The position numbers and the translations under genes were made by a program. This document shows, one piece after another, positions 49,414 to 56,656 of a DNA stretch of 64,000 bases; within the stretch, counting starts at the first letter, position 1, and each line of letters begins with the position of its first letter. The notes beneath the pieces were generated by a model. The model was not told the DNA's origin and ran no database searches. It was given only the letters and a program-made list of their open reading frames with translations. Source of the DNA: JBEVOS01 sp964563395. GTDB lineage: Bacteria > Pseudomonadota > Alphaproteobacteria > Caulobacterales > Aquidulcibacteraceae. The DNA is taken from NCBI GenBank assembly GCA_964563395.1, contig CAZLWK010000016.1:1-64000 (forward strand). Direction: 5' to 3'.

Positions 49414-50895
49414 ATGCGGGGCCTGAAATTCACGAGCGCGGCGATTGCGCTGCTTGGCGTCAGCGCGCTTGGCGCGCCGGCGTTCGGCCAGAGCACCGGT
49501 GAAACGTCAGATGTTGGCGCGGATGCACGCACGCGCGCGCGCCTCGCGGTCGGCGCCGTCGCCACGGGCGCGCTCGATCCCGCCGGCGACAAGGATTGGT
49601 TTCGCATGCAGCTGGACGCCGGCGCCACGTACCGCGTTTTTCTGGATGCGGACGGCGAAGGCGAAGCCGCGCTGAGCGATCCGCTCGTGCGCATCCTCAA
49701 CGCCCAGGGCGAGGAGATCGCGCGCGACGATGACGGCGGCGACGGCCTCAACGCCTATCTTGAATTTACCGCGCCGGCGCGCGGCGCGTATTTCGTCGAG
49801 GCCGGCGGTTTCTCCGAGGAAGCGGAGGGCCGCTATCGCCTGCGGCTGGTCGCCGGCGACATTCCTGGCGACGCGACGACGGACGTTTCACTCTCCGCAG
49901 AGGGCGACGCGCGCGAAAGCCGCTTGAGCCCGTCAGGCGATCGCGATTGGTACGGCCTTGAGCTCGACGCCGGCGAAACCGTGCGCCTGTCGCTCATCAA
50001 TGCGCCGCAGGGCGGCGTGGGCGATCCGCTGATGGTCGTCTATGATTCCAACGGCGCGGAGGTGGCGCGCGACGACGATAGCGGCGGCGATCTCAACGCC
50101 TATCTTGAATTCTCCGCGTCCGAGGCGGGCCGCTTCTTCGTGGAGGCGCGCGGCTTTTCCGATGAAGCGGAAGGGGCCTACGTCCTCGAATTGGCGGCGG
50201 GTGAAATCGGCGCGGACCCCAGCAGCGCGGACATGATCGATCCAAGCGGACAGCGACAATCGCAAATCAGCCCCGCCGGCGATTCCGATTGGTTCTCAAT
50301 CGAGGTGATCGAAGGTCGCCCCTACCGCTTCTTCATGGATGCGGCGGGTGAAGGTGAGAGCGCTGTCGATCCCATCCTCACGCTGTTCGACGCGGACGGG
50401 CGCGAATTGGCGCAGGATGACGATGGCGGTCGCGGCCTTGGCGCGCGTCTGGCGTTTACGCCGACGGAATCGACCACGTTGTTCATCGCCGCCTCCGCGT
50501 TCGGCGGCGGCGCCGGCCCGTACACGCTGCGCGTGGCGGATTTTGAAACGCCGGGGGCCGCCGCGACCGACGAATATCTCGACGCGCTCGACGATGCGCG
50601 TGACGGACGCGTCGATATGGCGGGCGACAAGGATTGGTATGCGGTCGAATTGGCGGAAGGCACGCGCTTAACGGCGTCAGTGTCGGCGCGCGGGGAAGAC
50701 GGCCTCGGCGCGCCCGCTGTCGCCATCATGACGGACGACGGCATCGTCATCGCCTCGAACGCCAGCACGGGCCGGAGCCGCGCGGCGCGCGTCTCCTATG
50801 ACGTGCAAAAGGACGGCGTCTATTACGTTCAAGCCAGCAGCGCGAACGCGAGCACGGGCGATTACACCGTCACCGTGCAAACAGCGGAACGATGA
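49414..50895 (+). CDS. Secreted protein of four tandem PPC-type domains
   Basis: A 493-residue exported protein with a Sec signal (MRGLKFTSAAIALLGVSALGAPAFGQ by my reading cleaves after AFG or AFGQ). The mature protein is four repeats of about 110 residues (about 44-148, 150-260, 261-372, 373-493), each with G-D-x-D-W-F/Y followed in the first three by an acidic DDDGG/DDDSG loop. This is the bacterial pre-peptidase C-terminal (PPC) domain, usually an accessory at the end of secreted proteases. No peptidase domain is present. GGAGGGAG lies upstream. Role unknown; possibly binding or scaffolding at the cell surface. Confidence 0.85.
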   Translation: MRGLKFTSAAIALLGVSALGAPAFGQSTGETSDVGADARTRARLAVGAVATGALDPAGDKDWFRMQLDAGATYRVFLDADGEGEAALSDPLVRILNAQGEEIARDDDGGDGLNAYLEFTAPARGAYFVEAGGFSEEAEGRYRLRLVAGDIPGDATTDVSLSAEGDARESRLSPSGDRDWYGLELDAGETVRLSLINAPQGGVGDPLMVVYDSNGAEVARDDDSGGDLNAYLEFSASEAGRFFVEARGFSDEAEGAYVLELAAGEIGADPSSADMIDPSGQRQSQISPAGDSDWFSIEVIEGRPYRFFMDAAGEGESAVDPILTLFDADGRELAQDDDGGRGLGARLAFTPTESTTLFIAASAFGGGAGPYTLRVADFETPGAAATDEYLDALDDARDGRVDMAGDKDWYAVELAEGTRLTASVSARGEDGLGAPAVAIMTDDGIVIASNASTGRSRAARVSYDVQKDGVYYVQASSANASTGDYTVTVQTAER

Positions 50896-50900
50896 TCGCG

Positions 50901-50932
50901 GCACGCACGGCGTCAGCCGACGCCGTGCGTGC
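50901..50932. terminator. Perfect 14-bp stem-loop at convergent gene ends
   Basis: GCACGCACGGCGTC (50901-50914) and GACGCCGTGCGTGC (50919-50932) pair perfectly around AGCC. It lies just after the PPC gene stop and includes the stop codon of the dienelactone hydrolase gene. No T-tract follows on either strand, so it may act as a transcript-end stabiliser or Rho-assisted terminator. Confidence 0.65.
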
Positions 50933-51797
50933 GCATCCAAGCCAGGAGTCGCGACCAGCCGTCAGCTGCGGCATTTGCGTTATAGCTGGGCCGATAATCC
51001 GCGTGAAAACCGTGCGCCGCGCCGGGATAGACGATGATTTGCGAATGCGTGCGATCCCGCTCCGCGTCCAACGCGGCGCGCATCGCCTCGACGCTGGCGA
51101 GCGGAATGCCGTCATCGTTCTCCGCGTAGAGGCCGAGCACGGGGCACTTGAGCTGGCCGGCGACATCGACCGGCCAAGGCCGCCCCTCCTCCGCGCCAAA
51201 TCCGCTCGCGTCTGGCGCGACGAGCCGTCCGTACCAGGCCACGCCCGCCTTCAACGGCGCGAACGAGGCGGCCGCCATCCACGTCACCGCGCCGCCCCAA
51301 CAGAAGCCGGTGATCCCGAGCTTCGCGTCGTCGACATAGCGGCGGCGCGCCGCCCAATCGAGCACGCCGGCGGTGTCGCCCATGACCTGCGCATAGCGCG
51401 TTTGCGCGACGATGGAGCGGATCGCGCCCCAATCGGTCATGGTTGAAGGATCGCCGGCGCGGTCGAAATAATCGGGCGCGATGGCGACATAGCCTTCCCG
51501 CGCGAGGCGATGGCAGACGTCGCGTATGTAAGCGTGGATGCCGAATATCTCGTTCACGACGATGATCGCCGGGAGATCATCGCCATCGCGCGGCTTGGCG
51601 ACATAGATCGGCAGCGCATAGGCGCCGTAGCCGCGCACGCGCGCCTCTTCTATTTCCAAGCCGTCCGTCGGCGTCGTGATCGCTTGCGCCGCCGCGGGCC
51701 CGACGGCCAGCGCGTAACCAGCGGTGAACAGCGAGGCGGCGACGAGCCTGCGCGAGGGCGGCGCGGGCGAGTCGCCGTCAGGATTGGTCAAGCGCAT
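50913..51797 (-). CDS. Dienelactone hydrolase family protein, exported
   Basis: A 294-residue alpha/beta hydrolase with an N-terminal signal containing an Arg-Arg pair (SRRLVAASLFTAGYALAVGPAAAQA), possibly Tat-type. The catalytic Cys is in GITGFCWGG; EIFGIHAYIRDV and the His in YPGAAHGFHADY complete the DLH layout. It hydrolyses ester or lactone bonds; substrate unknown. ATG 51797 has AAAGG at good spacing; two upstream in-frame starts exist at 51803 and 51818. The first codons overlap the GT25 gene end by 20 bp. Confidence 0.87.
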   Translation of the reverse strand: MRLTNPDGDSPAPPSRRLVAASLFTAGYALAVGPAAAQAITTPTDGLEIEEARVRGYGAYALPIYVAKPRDGDDLPAIIVVNEIFGIHAYIRDVCHRLAREGYVAIAPDYFDRAGDPSTMTDWGAIRSIVAQTRYAQVMGDTAGVLDWAARRRYVDDAKLGITGFCWGGAVTWMAAASFAPLKAGVAWYGRLVAPDASGFGAEEGRPWPVDVAGQLKCPVLGLYAENDDGIPLASVEAMRAALDAERDRTHSQIIVYPGAAHGFHADYRPSYNANAAADGWSRLLAWMRTHGVG

Positions 51798-52617
51798 GGG
51801 CATTGGCCTTTCTTTCACGCGATGCGCGCGGCGGACGCGTCGTCATGTCCGGCGTGGTCCACAGCGTCCATAAGCCCAGGCGCCGAACCTCGTAAAGGCG
51901 CTGGCGCACGGCGCGCGCGATCTTGTGACCGCGACGGCGCAACCGCCATAGCGGCGTCGGCTTGGTCTTCGCCGCCTCCAGACGTTCGCGCGCATTGGCG
52001 GTCACGCCCTCTTCCTGCCAAGCGGGGTGCGGGAAAATCTCGGCGAAGCGCAGATCGTGCAGCGCGTAATCGGTGATCGTGTGATCCACGGGCTCCACGA
52101 TCGGCACGATGACCGCCCCGAGCTTCTCGGCCGCGCGCGCGTTTATCGCATAGGCGGCGGCGCCGACCGCGGGATAGCGCGGCAGCAGCAGGTCTCGCGC
52201 GCCCAGCGCTCCGATGCGGCGCTGCGCATAGCGTCCCTGCCAAGCCATGCCCTCCAACTTCACCAGATCGAACCGCCGCAGCAAATCAGGCAGCGCCGCG
52301 ACCACGTCAGCGAAATCGGGAGCGAAATCGACATCGTCCTCCAGAATGAGCGCGTGCGGCAGTCCGCGCGCGCGGATCGCTTCGATCAAGCGCCAATGCG
52401 AAAGCGTGCAGCCGATTTCGCCGGGCTGGAAGGGGCGCCGCTGCAGCCAATAATCATCGTGCGGCGCGAACCGTTTGCGCTCCTCCGCCGAGAGTGCGGC
52501 GCCTAACGAAGCGGAAAACCGCTCGAAGGAAAGGCCCAAAGCTGCAAGACGCGCACCTATGCGCTGCATGCGGGCGGCGTCGCGGTCCAGATTGATGACG
52601 AAGATGGGAATGCTCAT
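51778..52617 (-). CDS. Glycosyltransferase family 25 protein
   Basis: A 279-residue GT25 enzyme of the type that builds lipooligosaccharide. It opens IPIFVINLDRDAARMQRI and contains GEIGCTLSHWRLIEAI and LILEDDVDFAP with the metal-binding EDD. It stands apart from any recognisable polysaccharide cluster. It overlaps alkB by 4 bp and the hydrolase gene by 20 bp, so alkB-GT25-DLH is one transcription unit of unrelated functions. Confidence 0.88.
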   Translation of the reverse strand: MSIPIFVINLDRDAARMQRIGARLAALGLSFERFSASLGAALSAEERKRFAPHDDYWLQRRPFQPGEIGCTLSHWRLIEAIRARGLPHALILEDDVDFAPDFADVVAALPDLLRRFDLVKLEGMAWQGRYAQRRIGALGARDLLLPRYPAVGAAAYAINARAAEKLGAVIVPIVEPVDHTITDYALHDLRFAEIFPHPAWQEEGVTANARERLEAAKTKPTPLWRLRRRGHKIARAVRQRLYEVRRLGLWTLWTTPDMTTRPPRASRERKANAHALDQS

Positions 52618-53234
52618 GGAAGCGTGACGCGCCGTAGCGTGAGATTGATGCGCCCGCCCTTCGGCAAGAGGCGCGACGTGCCGGGCAGGATCCGATCGAC
52701 GCCATGAAAGGCGCGGCGCGCGTCCCCGCCCAGAATGGCGACATCGCCGGAGGCCAGCCGCACCGAATGGGTGGGATCGCTGCGCACATGCCCGCCAATG
52801 CGAAAGAGCGCAGTGTCTCCGAGCGAGATCGACAAGACCGGCGCGTCCCAGGCGTCCTCATCGGAATCCACGTGCAGCCCCATGCGGGCGTCGCCCTCAT
52901 AGAGATTGACTAGGCACGCCTCGGGCGGGGCTGGATAACGGACGAGATTATCCCAAAGCTCCAGCACGCGGTCCGGCATGTCGGGCCAGGCACGGCCCGT
53001 CTCGGGGTGCGTGGCCTGATACCGATAGCCGCCTTCCTTGTCGGTCACCCATCCGAGCGGGCCGAAATTGGTCATGCGCACCGACATTGGCGCGCCGGAT
53101 TTCGGCATGCGCGGGATGAAGAACGGGGCGTGCTTGGCCAGCGCGAAAACGGCGTCGCGCAAATCCTCTTGCTCGGCGCGGCCGAGCACGCCTGGCAACA
53201 GCTTGAACCCTTCGAGCGCGGCGCGCGCGGACAT
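52614..53234 (-). CDS. alkB: Alkylated DNA repair dioxygenase AlkB
   Basis: A 206-residue Fe(II)/2-oxoglutarate dioxygenase that reverses 1-methyladenine and 3-methylcytosine. Iron ligands are His121, Asp123 (GLHVDSDE) and His177 (AFHGVDR); Arg195 and Arg201 (RINLTLRR) match the 2-oxoglutarate and catalytic arginines of E. coli AlkB with the same spacing. LYEGDARMGLHVDSDE and SVSLGDTA-like (SISLGDTALF) are intact. It is not next to an ada gene. Confidence 0.95.
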   Translation of the reverse strand: MSARAALEGFKLLPGVLGRAEQEDLRDAVFALAKHAPFFIPRMPKSGAPMSVRMTNFGPLGWVTDKEGGYRYQATHPETGRAWPDMPDRVLELWDNLVRYPAPPEACLVNLYEGDARMGLHVDSDEDAWDAPVLSISLGDTALFRIGGHVRSDPTHSVRLASGDVAILGGDARRAFHGVDRILPGTSRLLPKGGRINLTLRRVTLP

Positions 53235-53373
53235 GCCCTGCCCTTTCGACCTTTCCCGCTATATTCTCACATACGGGCGTGGACGAGACCGACACGCGAA
53301 TTGCTGAACAAAGTGCGAACTGGGTTGCGGCTCAAATCGTCCTGGATCAATTCACCTTCCCGCGTCATGGGTT

Positions 53374-53404
53374 CTTGCGGGGCGGGTGCGGCTTCCCATA
53401 TCAG
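53374..53404 (+). promoter_or_regulatory. Alphaproteobacterial sigma-32 promoter of dnaK
   Basis: CTTG (53374-53377), 17 nt, then CCCATATCAG (53395-53404). This matches the alphaproteobacterial heat-shock consensus CTTG-N17/18-CYTATNTNNG with one mismatch. It lies 124 bp upstream of the dnaK start in a 293-bp spacer that otherwise shows nothing recognisable. Confidence 0.7.
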
Positions 53405-53527
53405 CCGGGAACGATCCGGGTGGGTTCGCGTCGCCCGGAGCCCAACGCAAAGACATGAGGGGCGCAGGGGCTTGGGACGCCGAACTAGGGTCCTTGGAAG
53501 CCGCGCGTCGCCGGAAGGAGTGAGAAC

Positions 53528-55423
53528 ATGAGCAAGGTGATCGGCATCGACCTTGGCACGACGAATTCGTGCGTCGCGGTGATGGAGGGCGGCCAGCCGA
53601 AGGTGATCGAAAACGCCGAGGGCGTGCGCACCACCCCCTCCGTCGTCGCCTTCACGGAAAGCGGGGAGCGCCTCATCGGCATCCAGGCGTCCCGCCAAGC
53701 CATCACCAATCCCGAGCACACCTATTACGCCGTCAAGCGCCTGATCGGCCGCTCGCATGACGACCCCATCGTCAAGAAGGACGCGGCGCTCGTCCCCTAT
53801 AAAATCGTGCGCGCGCCGAACGGCGACGCCTGGATTCAGGGCCGCGACAAGCAATACGCGCCGTCCGAAATCTCCGCCTTCGTGCTGCAAAAGATGAAGC
53901 AGACGGCCGAAGACTATCTCGGCGAGCCGGTGACGCAGGCCGTCATCACCGTGCCGGCCTATTTCAACGACGCGCAGCGCCAGGCCACGAAGGACGCCGG
54001 CCGCATCGCCGGCCTTGAAGTGCTGCGCATCATCAACGAGCCGACGGCGGCCGCGCTCGCCTACGGCCTCGACAAAACGCAGCAGAACAAGACGATCGCC
54101 GTGTACGACCTCGGCGGCGGCACGTTCGATATTTCGATTCTAGAAATTGGCGACGGCGTGTTCGAGGTCCGCTCTACCAACGGCGATACGTTCCTGGGCG
54201 GCGAGGATTTCGACGTCCGCATCCTGAATTATCTCGCCGACGAGTTCAAAAAGCAGAACGGCGTCGATCTGCGGCAAGACAAGCTTGCCCTGCAGCGCCT
54301 GAAGGAAGTGGCGGAGCAAGCGAAGAAGGAATTGTCCTCGCGCTCCGAGTTCGACGTCTCCATCCCGTTCATCTCGATGGATGCGAACCGCAATCCGCTG
54401 CACCTGAACATGAAGCTCTCCCGCGCCAAGTATGAGAGCCTCGTGGAGGATCTCGTTCAGCGCACGCTCGATCCGTGCAAGGCCGCGCTCAAGGATGCCG
54501 GCCTCAAGGCGTCCGACATTCAGGAAGTGGTGCTGGTCGGCGGCATGACGCGCATGCCGAAAATCCAGCAAGTGGTGAAGGAATTCTTCGGCCGCGAGCC
54601 GCACAAGGGCGTCAACCCGGATGAAGTCGTCGCCGTCGGCGCGGCGATCCAGGCCGGCGTGTTGCAGGGCGATGTGAAGAACGTCGTGCTGCTCGACGTC
54701 ACGCCGCTTTCGCTGGGCATCGAAACGCTGGGCGGCGTGTTCACGCGCCTGATCGAGCGCAACACCACGATCCCGACCAAGAAGAGCCAAATCTTCTCAA
54801 CCGCCGAGGACAATCAGCAGGCGGTGACGATCCGGGTGTTCCAAGGCGAACGCGAAATGGCGGCGGACAATCGCGCGCTCGGCCAATTCGACTTGATCGG
54901 CATCCCCCCTGCCCCGCGCGGCATGCCGCAGATCGAAGTCACGTTCGACATCGACGCGAACGGCATCGTCTCCGTGTCCGCCAAGGACAAGGCGACGAAC
55001 AAAGAACAGAGCATGCGCATTCAGCCGTCCGGCGGCCTCAACGAGGCCGATATTCAGCGCATGGTGAAGGAAGCCGAGGAGCATGCCGGCGAAGACAAGG
55101 CGCGGCGTGAGCTCGCGGAAGCGAAGAATCAGGGCGAAGCCTTGATCCATGCGTCCGAGAAGCAGCTGGCAGAGCATGGCGCCAAGATCGCCGCGGGCGA
55201 CAAGAGCGCCATCGAGAGCGCCATCGCCGCGCTGCGCGAAGCGCTCGCCGGTGAAAATGTCGGCGATATCGCCGCCAAGACGCAGGCCTTGGTGCAAGCG
55301 TCCATGAAGATCGGCGAAGCGCTTTATGGCCAAGGCGGCGACGCGGGCGGCGGCGACGCCCAAGACGGCGTCGTCGACGCGGAATTTGAAGAAGTCGATG
55401 GCCAGAACAAGAAGAGCGCGTGA
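53528..55423 (+). CDS. dnaK: Molecular chaperone DnaK (Hsp70)
   Basis: DnaK, 631 aa. The ATPase domain opens GIDLGTTNSC (6-15) and includes the phosphate-2 loop DLGGGTFDISIL; the linker VLLDVTPLSLGIETLGG leads into the substrate domain; the C-terminus keeps an acidic EFEEVDG motif. Folds proteins with DnaJ and GrpE (both in this window). A GAAGGAG site precedes the ATG. Heat-shock control by sigma-32 is indicated upstream. Confidence 0.98.
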   Translation: MSKVIGIDLGTTNSCVAVMEGGQPKVIENAEGVRTTPSVVAFTESGERLIGIQASRQAITNPEHTYYAVKRLIGRSHDDPIVKKDAALVPYKIVRAPNGDAWIQGRDKQYAPSEISAFVLQKMKQTAEDYLGEPVTQAVITVPAYFNDAQRQATKDAGRIAGLEVLRIINEPTAAALAYGLDKTQQNKTIAVYDLGGGTFDISILEIGDGVFEVRSTNGDTFLGGEDFDVRILNYLADEFKKQNGVDLRQDKLALQRLKEVAEQAKKELSSRSEFDVSIPFISMDANRNPLHLNMKLSRAKYESLVEDLVQRTLDPCKAALKDAGLKASDIQEVVLVGGMTRMPKIQQVVKEFFGREPHKGVNPDEVVAVGAAIQAGVLQGDVKNVVLLDVTPLSLGIETLGGVFTRLIERNTTIPTKKSQIFSTAEDNQQAVTIRVFQGEREMAADNRALGQFDLIGIPPAPRGMPQIEVTFDIDANGIVSVSAKDKATNKEQSMRIQPSGGLNEADIQRMVKEAEEHAGEDKARRELAEAKNQGEALIHASEKQLAEHGAKIAAGDKSAIESAIAALREALAGENVGDIAAKTQALVQASMKIGEALYGQGGDAGGGDAQDGVVDAEFEEVDGQNKKSA

Positions 55424-55460
55424 GCGCCATGGCTGGGGCGGTTGAGGCGGGGCGCGCGCC

Positions 55461-56603
55461 ATGAGCGAGCGCGACTATTACGAAATCCTCGGCGTTCCGC
55501 GCACGGCGGACGCCGCGGCGATCAAATCCGCCTACCGCAAGCTCGCCATCAAAATGCATCCGGACCAAAATCCCGGCTGCAAGGAGACCGAGGAGAAGTT
55601 CAAGGAGGTCAACGAGGCCTACGCGATCCTCTCCGATCCGGAAAAGCGCGCCGCCTACGACCGCTATGGCCGCGCCGCCTTCCAGGGCGGCGGGGCAAGT
55701 CCTGGCGGCGCGGGCTTCCAAGACTTCTCCGACGTCTTCAACGAAATCTTCGGCGCCGAGTTCGGCGATCTGTTCGGGCGCGGCCGCGGCCCACGAAACG
55801 GTCCCGATCGCGGGGCCGATCTGCGCTACGACGTGGAGATCACGCTCGAACAGGCGTTTCGCGGCATAGAGCGCGAAATCGTCGTGCCCGCGGCGGTGAA
55901 ATGTGAGCCGTGCGGCGGCACGGGCTCCGAAGGCGCCGCGCCGCTCGATACGTGTCGCACCTGCAATGGCGCGGGCCAGGTGCGCGCGAGCCAGGGCATG
56001 TTCCGTGTCGTGCGCACCTGCCCGACCTGCCATGGACGCGGCCAGACGATCAAAAAACCCTGCCCATCGTGCGGCGGCCGCGGCCAAGTGCAGAAAGAGC
56101 GGACGCTTTCGGTGAAGATCCCGGCGGGCGTGGAGGACGGCACGCGCATCCGACTCGCCGGCGAAGGCGACGCCGGCCAGCGCGGCGGGCCGAATGGCGA
56201 TCTCTATCTCTTCCTCTCCGTGCGTCCGCACCAATTGTTCGAGCGCGATGGGCCGGATCTGCATTGCCGCGCGCCTGTGCCGATGGTGAAGGCCGCCCTT
56301 GGCGGCGAGGTTGAAATTCCCACGATCGACGGCGAACGCACCCGCGTTCAAATTCCAGCCGGCGCGCAGACGGGCCGGCGCTTCCGCCTCAAGGGCAAGG
56401 GCATGACCAGCCTGCGCGCGCGCGATCGCGGCGATCTGCATGTCGAGATCGTGGTGGAGACGCCGGTCAATTTGACCGCCAAGCAGCGCAAGCTCCTGGA
56501 AGAATTCTCCCAGACCTGCGACGCCGACGCGCATCCGCAAACGCAAGGTTTCTTCGACAGCGTCAAACGCTTCTTCGAAGGCGCGGACGGCCCCGCCCGC
56601 TGA
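55461..56603 (+). CDS. dnaJ: Molecular chaperone DnaJ (Hsp40)
   Basis: DnaJ, 380 aa. J-domain (1-70) with HPD in KMHPDQNP, a Gly/Phe-rich region, four CxxCxGxG zinc motifs (CEPCGGTG, CRTCNGAG, CPTCHGRG, CPSCGGRG) and the two C-terminal substrate domains. It follows dnaK by 37 bp with no clear terminator, so they are cotranscribed. Full length for a type I DnaJ. Confidence 0.98.
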   Translation: MSERDYYEILGVPRTADAAAIKSAYRKLAIKMHPDQNPGCKETEEKFKEVNEAYAILSDPEKRAAYDRYGRAAFQGGGASPGGAGFQDFSDVFNEIFGAEFGDLFGRGRGPRNGPDRGADLRYDVEITLEQAFRGIEREIVVPAAVKCEPCGGTGSEGAAPLDTCRTCNGAGQVRASQGMFRVVRTCPTCHGRGQTIKKPCPSCGGRGQVQKERTLSVKIPAGVEDGTRIRLAGEGDAGQRGGPNGDLYLFLSVRPHQLFERDGPDLHCRAPVPMVKAALGGEVEIPTIDGERTRVQIPAGAQTGRRFRLKGKGMTSLRARDRGDLHVEIVVETPVNLTAKQRKLLEEFSQTCDADAHPQTQGFFDSVKRFFEGADGPAR

Positions 56604-56656
56604 CGCCCTGCTGGCAAGGGGGCGACCGCGGCGCGCGAGCCCGCTAAAACCCCGCC

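Noticed and set aside
55038..56546. Long minus-strand open frame opposite dnaK/dnaJ
   Set aside because: Antisense shadow of conserved chaperone genes; low-complexity composition.
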